A stretch of DNA of 13,997 nt, taken from contig CAZWHQ010000068.1 of assembly GCA_964633715.1 (NCBI GenBank), forward strand, positions 1 to 13,997, read 5' to 3'. A program made the position numbers and the translations under genes. The notes under the pieces are model-generated. The model worked only from the letters and a program-made list of their open reading frames with translations, did no database searches and was not told the origin of the DNA. Below are positions 8,601 to 13,997 of this stretch, one piece after another. Position 1 is the stretch's first letter. Every line of letters starts with the position of its first letter. The stretch comes from JAUWVG01 sp964633715. GTDB taxonomy: Bacteria; Acidobacteriota; Aminicenantia; Aminicenantales; Aminicenantaceae.

Positions 8601-8943
8601 CGCTGTCCAGCTTCTCACGCGTATGAAGCATCGCAAAATCCATATCGGTTCCCCAGGAAAACTCGAGCATCATATAGGACACACCCTCTTTGGATGTGGA
8701 TTCCACTCTTCTTAATCCTGGAATTCTAGATACTCCCGCTTCCAAATGCCTGGTAATGAGAGCCTCAATTTCCTCGGGGGCCACTCCAGAGTATTGAGTG
8801 ACAACAGAAAGGCGTGGATAGCTGATGTTGGGAAGCAGATCCACACTCAATTCGCGCAAAGAGACAAAACCCAGAAGAACCACAGCCAGGAAAAACATAA
8901 ATGTCGTGACTGGCCTTTTAACAAAAAGTTTTGTAATTTTCAT
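5689..8943 (-). CDS. RND efflux permease (HAE1/AcrB type) with extended TM6-TM7 linker
   Basis: 1084-residue RND permease. The N terminus MKITKLFVKRPVTTFMFF is typical and fixes the start, although the upstream site is only an A-rich GAAAGAAAA. TM1 lies at ~12-29, TM2-TM6 at ~332-483, TM7 at ~596-612 and TM8-TM12 near the C terminus. TM4 carries GMLVDNSIVV with D397-N398; TM10 carries GIVVNDAIVKVDY with N991-D992 in place of AcrB Lys-Asn. The linker between TM6 and TM7 is ~110 residues instead of the usual ~30-40. It holds a charged, probably cytoplasmic stretch (~485-513) and then ~45 strongly hydrophobic residues (~515-558) able to form two extra membrane helices. It precedes and is coupled to the second RND gene; the pair could form a mixed trimer, as MdtBC does. 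Substrate unknown. Confidence 0.93.
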   Translation of the reverse strand: MKITKLFVKRPVTTFMFFLAVVLLGFVSLRELSVDLLPNISYPRLSVVTQYSGVAPEEIEALITRHLEAGVSRIPGLRRVESTSKEGVSYMMLEFSWGTDMDFAMLHTREKLDSVQLPEDVEEPTIIPLDPQSKPIMVLSVSGEGSLLEMKEFAEELIKPRMEQIEGIGSAEIAGGVEREIQVEVNPQLLALYGLTIQQISQRIDAFNRNLQGGTIKKGRFKYALRVVGEYEMVSEIGEISLKTTQERGIIRLKDVAQINDSIKEREGITRLDGAESIGILVRKTSGGNTVKVTQLARDVLEEIKEEYPEIDVVVVSEQAKYIENAISSVFKSILYGGILAFIVLFIFLQDFKTPIIIGTVIPISIIATFNLLYFCGISLNIMSLGGLALGVGMLVDNSIVVSESIFRHKNLGKSLQEAALVGTREVGMAVTASTLTTVSVFLPVIYVHGVAGQLFKDQSLTVTFAMFSSLLVSLTLLPVLASRKMRVSKTGEDEDLKTEKVHSEENKKKSKWRILAFPYLALGFLIVWTFKIVAFVLNFIFSFLTQLFLLIGHYLSLPIKPVVRLIFKGYNSLYSSFSERYHRILIWSLDNKGKVITVSFLFLMLTFFMSTKIPRELMPKPDAVSFEINMKTPIEYSLEQTSEIVEELEVWMKNKNTISTSFSQIGIVSGMESLNPDISLNSVKIYVELFSEKEVDNILEELRAQLDKYPRLNYSFMKEQSTLSQLLAFSSAEIGLKIKGDDLFRLTELADELVAKLSRVPEITDINTSVGEGKPEFLIKIKKEALEKFNISPSDIGTFLVNAVRGAKATDFKELEKKYDVLVRLEHQSRENIESLLDEQLPHQGALIPLRELVAYEIARGPNEIRRENQQREVVVTANLKGSKISQVVPKIRERIEELELPPNYRVEFSGEQEEMTKSFRSLIFAFSLAVLLVYMIMAAQFESLKHPFLILFTLPMGLTGAVWALLITGQTLNVISIIGMVVLAGIVVNDAIVKVDYINQLRKRGMAVREAILEASRVRLRPILMTTVTTALGLFPMSLGLGKGAELQQPLAISVIGGLMLATFLTLILIPMAYELAEKRMS

Positions 8944-8997
8944 GTTTTTTTTTCTTTCAGACTATTTTACTTATTTACCCTATTCTACTAAATTAAA

Positions 8998-9046
8998 CGA
9001 AAAAAAGTTTCTTAAATTGTCATATTTTTTCGAATAATCGATAATT
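8998..9046 (-). promoter_or_regulatory. AT-rich intergenic region before RND pair, possible operator
   Basis: The 128 bp gap between the ABC membrane protein and the first RND gene (8944-9071) is very AT-rich. It holds an imperfect palindrome, AATAATCGATAATT (9033-9046), and an A/T inverted repeat, CGAAAAAA / TTTTTTCG (8998-9005 and 9025-9032). On the minus strand these could be an operator and a weak terminator-like stem, or simply AT-rich chance. Several -10-like hexamers exist but none has a convincing -35 partner, so I cannot say whether the RND genes have their own promoter or are read from the ABC genes. Confidence 0.25.
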
Positions 9047-9071
9047 TCCCTAAATTATGCTATTTTTATTC

Positions 9072-10772
9072 TTACAACAGCGTCACCAAAACAGGAACCG
9101 GTTCATCTTCGAAGGAGATTTGCCAGTTTTTAAACAGATAAGTATTTTGATAAATCCTCAGACCTAGAAAAACAATAAAACTGGATGCAAAAAATAATAG
9201 AAGTAAAAAAGGATCTTGAAGGAGAGACAGCTCCAACTTACTGATTTGTGAGACATAAAAGATAAATGAAACAAAGTACCCAAGCCAGAACAGATGAACC
9301 TTTGCTTTGCCCGGCATATAGGAGCAGGCAAAGGGAATTTTGTGGAACCTGAGGAACAGAAGCTCAATAAATAATCCTCCCCATATCAATCCATAGAGAG
9401 AGTGTTTGATTCCAATCTCCCATCCATAAAGAAAAGAAAAAAACACAAATACAAAAGCAAAAAGAGGACACAGGACATACAATAAAATCCCTTTTCGCAG
9501 ACCCGAGACATAGTGATTCAAATTGTGTTCTACGGTTATTCGAAAGATCCAATTGGCCTCAAGGGATAAAGGAATATTTACGACATTTCTTATCCCGATA
9601 AGAAGAAACAACATCAATATCATCGGGAATGTCAAAAGAGTTGTGTTCAGTTGAAAAAAAGAATCGAGATTTCTCACGTTCGATGCCAAAAGGATCAATT
9701 CCAGACTTGCACCAACAGCGGCAAATATCGCCAATCTCATTTTATGCACCATACTGTACCTGAGAGTTTTTCCTACAAAATGGAACACCGCCTTCTGTAT
9801 GGGATTCCTGAGGAAAAGTCCATGGAGCAAACGAGTCAAAATTTTTTTCGGTCTGCTAAACAGGAAAATTTTTTTCTTTTTTATGTCCATTTTCAGGCAG
9901 TATTTTTTATAACTTAATGCCGCACTGAAAAAAAATCCTCCTATAACCAAAATAAGAGACATCAGTGCAAGAGAGGCACAGGTTCTAAACTGGGGATCAC
10001 TGTTTCCCAAAAGGGACTCATACATACCAGTAAACCACATTGAAGGGAAAAGATAGAAAAATATCGAATTGTTCGCCTTTAGATCTGGAAGAGAATTAAA
10101 AATGGACGTTGAGGAAAAAGAATTCAGGACGATATAGATCATCAGAAAAACACAAAATATCATGAGCACTGTCCGAAAAAACAGAGAAAAGGCTCGAAAC
10201 AGTCTTGCGGGAAAAAAAACCATAAGTACACCGATAACAAACACAAAGAAAAAAAAGACAAAAAAACACGCAGCCAATAAACAGATCATATGAACACAGA
10301 GGAAATATGGAGAAAAAAGAACCCCCTTCTCCGGCTGCCATCGAATGAGATGAAACCAGAAAGCAAGCATCGAAATCCCATTGCTCCCCAGGACAAACAG
10401 GCCGATAAAAAGGCATAGGCTGGTAAATTTGGAGGCAAAAATCATCTTAAGCTTGACCGGTAAAGTTAATAGGTTGTCAAAATCGCGGGCATCCGGAAAA
10501 AGAATATCCCATTCAAAAACTGTAATGAAGCCTAAAAGGAGCATGGCAAATGAGATGAAGTAACATTTTTCCACCCAGGATATTCCTTCATCCGGAACGA
10601 ACATATACTTCATTAAAACCGAATTTGCGATATGAGCAGAAAGGATGGCGACTAAGGCCAGAAAACTGATGGTTTTTTCTTTCATCTGGTCTTCGAAAGC
10701 TATGAAATCATTATTAAAGAGTCTCAAAAAAAAGTGCCGAACAAGGATGGGAAACGGGCTGGTTCTATTCAT
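9072..10772 (-). CDS. ABC-2-like exporter membrane protein (putative)
   Basis: 566 residues and very hydrophobic, with about 12 predicted membrane segments (near 35-54, 69-86, 110-129, 156-188, 197-219, 265-285, 344-363, 378-397, 427-448, 455-474, 493-511 and 520-539) and basic cytoplasmic patches (~289-312, KYCLKMDIKKKK). Two blocks of about six helices suggest an internally duplicated or fused ABC-2-like permease. The segment ILFPDARDFDNLLTLPV (90-106) is, from memory, typical of large ABC-associated membrane proteins of Acidobacteriota. The start lies 6 bp after the ATPase stop with no clear ribosome-binding site, so translation is probably coupled. The role as the ATPase's membrane partner rests on gene order. 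Substrate unknown. Confidence 0.7.
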   Translation of the reverse strand: MNRTSPFPILVRHFFLRLFNNDFIAFEDQMKEKTISFLALVAILSAHIANSVLMKYMFVPDEGISWVEKCYFISFAMLLLGFITVFEWDILFPDARDFDNLLTLPVKLKMIFASKFTSLCLFIGLFVLGSNGISMLAFWFHLIRWQPEKGVLFSPYFLCVHMICLLAACFFVFFFFVFVIGVLMVFFPARLFRAFSLFFRTVLMIFCVFLMIYIVLNSFSSTSIFNSLPDLKANNSIFFYLFPSMWFTGMYESLLGNSDPQFRTCASLALMSLILVIGGFFFSAALSYKKYCLKMDIKKKKIFLFSRPKKILTRLLHGLFLRNPIQKAVFHFVGKTLRYSMVHKMRLAIFAAVGASLELILLASNVRNLDSFFQLNTTLLTFPMILMLFLLIGIRNVVNIPLSLEANWIFRITVEHNLNHYVSGLRKGILLYVLCPLFAFVFVFFSFLYGWEIGIKHSLYGLIWGGLFIELLFLRFHKIPFACSYMPGKAKVHLFWLGYFVSFIFYVSQISKLELSLLQDPFLLLLFFASSFIVFLGLRIYQNTYLFKNWQISFEDEPVPVLVTLL

Positions 10773-10778
10773 CGGATT

Positions 10779-11549
10779 TTAAGCGCCGAGTTTCATGACC
10801 TCCACAACCCCATGGGCAATGTCTTCTGTATTGTCCAACTCAACAAGTTGGTTAAAAATATCGACAAGAGATGGCAGTTCCATTAAATTCCGCAAATTTT
10901 CAACGGAATCGTCAGCCACAAGGCGCCCCTTATGAATGATTATCACACGGGAGCAAATTTTCTCCACGACCTCGAGGATGTGAGAAGAATATATTATGAT
11001 TTTTCCCTCTTTGGATAATTCTTGAACAAGATCCTTTAAAATCAAACCTGTTGTTACATCTAAACCCGATAGAGGTTCATCCAGAAGAAGGATTTCCGGA
11101 TTATGAAGGAGCGCTGCGGCTATCAAGACCTTTTGAATCATTCCCTTTGAATAAGAAGATATGGCTGTAAACATGTCAGAAGAGAGAGAAAACAACTCCA
11201 TAAAACGTTCAATTTTCTTTTTTAAAAAACGCTCGGGAATACGTCGCAGGCGCCCCACTAAGAGCAGGTAGTCATAGGCACTGAGATGTGGATAGATCTC
11301 CGATTGTTCCGGGACATAACCTATTTTTTTTTTGAAGGCGAACATGTCTTTGCTGATATCTTCCCCTTGATAAAAAATATGTCCCCCAGTCTTCTCCAAT
11401 AACCCGGAAAGAATTTTAATTGTCGTCGATTTCCCCGCACCATTTGGGCCAAGATAACCAACAATCTCAGATGGTTTTGCCTTAAAGCTCACACTGTCTA
11501 GTGCAGGGAAAACATGGAATTTTTTTGTGACGTCTTTGAGCTCAAGCAT
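10779..11549 (-). CDS. ABC exporter ATP-binding protein
   Basis: 256-residue nucleotide-binding subunit of a CcmA/DrrA-type ABC exporter, acting on the cytoplasmic face. Counting from the chosen start, Walker A is GPNGAGKST at 34-42, the Q-loop Gln is Q82 (YVPEQ), the signature is a degenerate SYSKGM at 132-137, Walker B is ILLLDEP at 153-159, the D-loop is SGLD, and the switch His is H190 in YSSH. The C-terminal ~40 residues follow the GRLVADDSVENLR segment common in ABC-2 ATPases. The frame opens 33 codons earlier, but the ATG at 11549 is preceded by AGGAGAG (11559-11553) at ideal distance and starts the canonical MLELKDVTKKF, so it is preferred. It is first of an operon with the adjacent membrane protein and perhaps the RND pair. 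Confidence 0.9.
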   Translation of the reverse strand: MLELKDVTKKFHVFPALDSVSFKAKPSEIVGYLGPNGAGKSTTIKILSGLLEKTGGHIFYQGEDISKDMFAFKKKIGYVPEQSEIYPHLSAYDYLLLVGRLRRIPERFLKKKIERFMELFSLSSDMFTAISSYSKGMIQKVLIAAALLHNPEILLLDEPLSGLDVTTGLILKDLVQELSKEGKIIIYSSHILEVVEKICSRVIIIHKGRLVADDSVENLRNLMELPSLVDIFNQLVELDNTEDIAHGVVEVMKLGA

Positions 11550-11640
11550 GCCTCTCTCCTTTGTCAATAATACGTTTCTCGGAGGATTTCCGCTTACCTG
11601 TCGTAATAAACATATCCATCGATTTGCACGTAATATTTTA

Positions 11641-11649
11641 TGGTACAAT
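11641..11649 (+). promoter_or_regulatory. Extended -10 promoter of the TPR/sigma operon (tentative)
   Basis: TGGTACAAT at 11641-11649 is an extended -10 (TGn plus TACAAT). No good -35 hexamer sits 16-18 nt upstream, which is usual for extended -10 promoters. Transcription would begin near 11656, downstream of the ATG at 11640 but upstream of the ATG at 11670, and so helps choose the start of the TPR gene. The divergent ABC ATPase gene must also be served from this ~120 bp gap; no clear promoter was found for it. Confidence 0.4.
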
Positions 11650-11669
11650 CAAGCTGGGAATTTGAGCCA

Positions 11670-12866
11670 ATGTCCGCAAAAAAACGCCTTAGATTTATAT
11701 TCTTTTTGTCCTTTGTGGCCTTGATATCTTTTTTATGCAGCCCAAAAAAGCCGGAATTTTCACCCCAGCAGATGGCAAAATTCAATCATCTTTCTACAGA
11801 AGCCAATGTGCTCTTTGAAAAAGGAAGTTATGTCTCTTTAAAAAAGGCATTCACGATCTATCAAGACCAGCTTGCCTATCCGGCTTTTCAGAACAGAACT
11901 TTGATAAAACTTGTCAGAACAGCTCTCCTTTTGGCCATCAGGGAAAATGAATTGTCCATCATCGACGAAGAGGACGACCTCACTCGATTTCTGCACCAAT
12001 TCCCGAATTCTCCCTTAATCCAGTACAAACTGTCCGTGTTTCCTAAATTTGATCAAAAACGTATGGAAGCTCTCCTCCAAAACGACCCGGAATTCTATGA
12101 AGCCCATTTTTTTCTCGAAGAATATGATCTGAGTCTCGAGTATAACGAAAAAATTCTCGCCTTGGCTCCGGAGTACAGAGATTCACTTCTGGGCAAAGCC
12201 ATTTGCCTGGGTTATCTCGGCCGTCATGAAGAAGCTCTGGATATCCTGGACAGATTGATTCAGCTGGGTATGTACCTAATGGGAGAATCCCATTACTGGA
12301 TGGCCTGGAATTTGCACGAGCTGGGTCAACTGGAATCCGCTTGGGAAAATGTCAAAAGGGCTTCAAATTATCTCATTGGCCATTCTGAAGTGCATTCGCT
12401 GGCCGGCATCATCGCCTTTGACATGTCCAAGGTCGAAGCCTCTGAGGAGCAATTCAAGAAGGCTTTGTGGCTAAATAAAGGAGATTGTGAAGCCTCCTTC
12501 TACATGGGAAAAATCTATAGCCTCCGCAATGAATGGGTACAATCCGGAATCCATTTTGAAAATGCAGCTTTGTGCAACGCCGGAATGGAAAGAGCGCTCC
12601 AACAAAAAATTAAAGAACTCGAGGAGTCAGCGCTTTTTCCTTCCAGGAAAGAAAAACTTATCATCAAGAAAAAAATCCAGATAAGAAAAGTTCAGGTCAC
12701 AAAAGCGACCGCCTTCTACAACGCCGCTGCAGGATATTTTAATGTTGGGCAGAACGAAAAAGCTTTAGAACTAGCTCAAAATGCTGGAGACAGCAAAGCT
12801 CTAAAATCCAAAGTGGAAGAGCTCATCAATAAAATAAAGGAGAAAATTTATCAACAAGGGGAATAA
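11670..12866 (+). CDS. TPR protein with N-terminal export or lipoprotein signal
   Basis: 398 residues. The N terminus MSAKKRLRF is followed by a hydrophobic stretch (9-22) and SFLC at 20-23: either a signal anchor or a loose lipobox with C23 as the lipidated residue, placing the body in the periplasm. The rest is helical with tetratricopeptide-like repeats, clearest at ~172-204 (LLGKAICLGYLGRHEEALDI), ~206-236, ~240-270 and ~274-303, and again at ~344-372; a basic Lys-rich, probably coiled stretch covers ~322-345. TPRs usually mediate protein contacts; no catalytic motif is visible. An ATG ten codons earlier (11640) lies upstream of the likely transcription start and is not preferred. The gene ends 36 bp before the sigma gene, suggesting one operon and possibly a role in envelope-stress signalling (inference). 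Confidence 0.75.
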   Translation: MSAKKRLRFIFFLSFVALISFLCSPKKPEFSPQQMAKFNHLSTEANVLFEKGSYVSLKKAFTIYQDQLAYPAFQNRTLIKLVRTALLLAIRENELSIIDEEDDLTRFLHQFPNSPLIQYKLSVFPKFDQKRMEALLQNDPEFYEAHFFLEEYDLSLEYNEKILALAPEYRDSLLGKAICLGYLGRHEEALDILDRLIQLGMYLMGESHYWMAWNLHELGQLESAWENVKRASNYLIGHSEVHSLAGIIAFDMSKVEASEEQFKKALWLNKGDCEASFYMGKIYSLRNEWVQSGIHFENAALCNAGMERALQQKIKELEESALFPSRKEKLIIKKKIQIRKVQVTKATAFYNAAAGYFNVGQNEKALELAQNAGDSKALKSKVEELINKIKEKIYQQGE

Positions 12867-12902
12867 AACATCTTTTCGGTTGTATGGTTTATGGGAGCAA
12901 AA

Positions 12903-13469
12903 ATGAGGCAGTTTGAGCAGAATGAAGATCACAAGCTCATCTTAAGAGCAAAGGACGGAGATATGGATGCTTTCGAAAGCCTGGTAAAAAAATACCAGAA
13001 ACCTGTTTATGCGCTCTGCCGAAGAATGACAGGAGAGCACCAATCTGCCGACGACCTTTCCCAGGAGACGTTTATCAAGGCCTATATCTCTCTGCAAAAG
13101 TTCAAAGATGGAAAAAGTTTTTTTAGCTGGATCCGTAAGATTGCCCTCAACAACAGTTTAAATTATTTAAAAAAAAGAAAGAGGGAAGAGCCCTTGGGAA
13201 TTCGGGAATTAAAGGTGACGGAGAACATCAACAGTACTCCGCAAGAATTGCCTCAAGAACAGCTCCTAAGAAATGGCATGGAAGTTAAATTCAAAGAAGC
13301 TCTCGAGGCTCTTCCCCTTGATCAAAAGACTGTTTTTATCCTTAGAGTGTTGGAAAATTTGAGCTACAAAGCAATAGCAGATCTCCTGAACATCCCGGAG
13401 GGAACAGTGATGTCACGATTGAGCAGATCAAGGAAAAAATTAAAAACTCTCTTGGCCGAACATCTATAA
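12903..13469 (+). CDS. ECF-type RNA polymerase sigma factor (RpoE-like)
   Basis: 188 residues, the usual length for an extracytoplasmic-function sigma factor. Region 2 spans ~11-92: DAFESLVKKYQKPVYALCRR (22-41), then DDLSQETFIKAY (50-61) and KSFFSWIRKIALNNSLNYLKK in the -10-binding area. Region 4 spans ~131-184: the helix-turn-helix SYKAIADLLNIPEGTVMSRL (154-173), which reads the -35 element. A ~35-residue polar linker joins them. The ATG at 12903 is chosen because GGGAG (12893-12897) lies 5 nt before it; the in-frame ATG at 12891 overlaps that site and would add only four residues. The next gene begins 11 bp downstream with an anti-sigma domain, so the activity is probably held in check by that product. 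Target promoters cannot be read from this window. Confidence 0.93.
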   Translation: MRQFEQNEDHKLILRAKDGDMDAFESLVKKYQKPVYALCRRMTGEHQSADDLSQETFIKAYISLQKFKDGKSFFSWIRKIALNNSLNYLKKRKREEPLGIRELKVTENINSTPQELPQEQLLRNGMEVKFKEALEALPLDQKTVFILRVLENLSYKAIADLLNIPEGTVMSRLSRSRKKLKTLLAEHL

Positions 13470-13480
13470 AGGAGATGCTG

Positions 13481-13997
13481 ATGGACCACTCAACATTCAA
13501 AGATTTGTTAAGCGCCTTTCTCGACAATGAACTCGATGATAAAAAGAAGGCCGAAATCAGTACTCATCTATTAGCGTGCCAGGATTGTCAAGAGGATCTC
13601 ACTCTTCTGCAGAAACTGGATGAATTTTCTAAAAAGAATTCTCCTGTTTCCGCAGATGAAGACTTCTGGGATACATTCCCCGGACGAATCCGAATCCAAA
13701 TTTCCAAAAATAACATCAAGACTCAAAATAAGGAGGCCACGATGTTTAAAGATTCTTTTATTAAAGGCGAAAAAGGACGCGGCCGAAAAGCACTGGCTTT
13801 TCCTATCGCTTTTCTGCTGCATGCTTCACTTGTGGCGGCCATGGTTGTCCTGCCACTGATGAATTCCACTAACCTTCCTCAGGTTGAAGTTTACAGCGCT
13901 TTTCTTGCACCACCTCCTCCGCCTCCTCCACCTCCTCCGCCCCCTGCTAAAAAAAGTCGTCCCAAACGCGCCAGAACACGCATTAAACCTGTCCAGG
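13481..13997 (+). CDS. Zinc-finger anti-sigma domain fused to TonB-like protein (3' partial)
   Basis: The open frame reaches the window end without a stop; 172 residues are visible. Residues ~1-50 hold a putative zf-HC2 anti-sigma domain with H29-x3-C33-x2-C36 (STHLLACQDC), expected to bind the sigma factor encoded 11 bp upstream. Residues ~51-100 are a polar linker. A membrane helix lies at ~104-127; its H114 aligns with the functional TM histidine of TonB (E. coli H20). Twelve consecutive prolines (144-155) and a basic AKKSRPKRARTR segment follow, as in periplasm-spanning TonB proteins; any C-terminal TonB domain is beyond the window. The predicted topology, N terminus inside, suits both halves. 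GGAG sits directly against an ATG at 13475, so the ATG at 13481 with ~6 nt spacing is preferred. A second in-frame start exists at 13742. Either a real hybrid or two genes merged by an indel. Confidence 0.8.
   Translation, partial: MDHSTFKDLLSAFLDNELDDKKKAEISTHLLACQDCQEDLTLLQKLDEFSKKNSPVSADEDFWDTFPGRIRIQISKNNIKTQNKEATMFKDSFIKGEKGRGRKALAFPIAFLLHASLVAAMVVLPLMNSTNLPQVEVYSAFLAPPPPPPPPPPPPAKKSRPKRARTRIKPVQ
13730..13744 (+). promoter_or_regulatory. Internal ribosome-binding site and start for the TonB-like part
   Basis: AAGGAGG (13730-13736), five bases (CCACG), then ATG (13742-13744): a near-perfect Shine-Dalgarno and start, in frame with the upstream anti-sigma reading frame (codon 88). Translation from here gives MFKDSFIKGEKGRGRKALAF followed by the membrane helix, which is a normal TonB N terminus. 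The site is stronger than that of most genes in the window, so independent production of the TonB-like protein is likely. Confidence 0.65.

Noticed and set aside
10096..10416. Minus-strand Cys/Phe-rich 106-codon open frame inside the ABC membrane protein gene
   Set aside because: It is a frame-shifted shadow of a hydrophobic coding sequence, which naturally yields Cys/Phe-rich alternative frames; no start signal.
13620..13859. Plus-strand 79-codon open frame across the anti-sigma/TonB junction
   Set aside because: It is in another frame from the zinc-finger and TonB-like domains, lacks a start site, and its composition looks like an out-of-frame shadow.

Overview
The window reads as an ordinary chromosomal segment of a Gram-negative-type bacterium: two RND efflux permeases and a TonB-like protein imply an outer membrane. 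Moderate-to-low GC, the TonB protein with a long proline run beside an ECF sigma factor, and a large ABC-exporter membrane protein with an LFPDxRDFDxLLxLPV segment recall Acidobacteriota / Candidatus Aminicenantes genomes. That placement is inference from remembered gene styles, not a database result. No tRNA, rRNA, CRISPR array, integrase or intact transposase gene was seen.

Layout. Everything from 76 to 11549 is on the minus strand; 11670 to the end is on the plus strand. At the left edge is a perfect palindrome (1-57) built on GGGACWGTCCC, which also looks like the terminator of the first gene. Positions 76-2167 hold a two-gene operon of PLP fold-type II enzymes, a threonine/serine dehydratase and a D-cysteine desulfhydrase-type enzyme, read from a good sigma70-like promoter at 2189-2217. 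The intergenic stretch 2218-2614 is an unusual block: two inverted copies of a ~65 bp repeat, sharing a perfect 18 bp core, enclose a GC-richer sequence full of nested hairpins. Positions 2615-8943 hold two translationally coupled RND permeases (ATGA overlap) with no adaptor or outer-membrane gene beside them. Positions 9072-11549 hold an ABC exporter (ATPase plus a 566-residue membrane protein) just upstream on the same strand, so all four genes may form one export locus.

The divergent plus-strand cluster encodes a TPR protein with an N-terminal membrane or lipoprotein signal, an ECF sigma factor, and then an open reading frame that leaves the window. This last frame joins a cytoplasmic zinc-finger anti-sigma domain to a TonB-like transmembrane helix and a 12-proline run. 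A near-ideal ribosome-binding site and ATG sit in frame at the domain junction, so the locus makes a membrane anti-sigma/TonB hybrid, or a nested TonB protein, or both. Alternatively a one-base indel has merged two normally separate genes. This junction and the structured repeat at 2231-2616 are the most interesting items.
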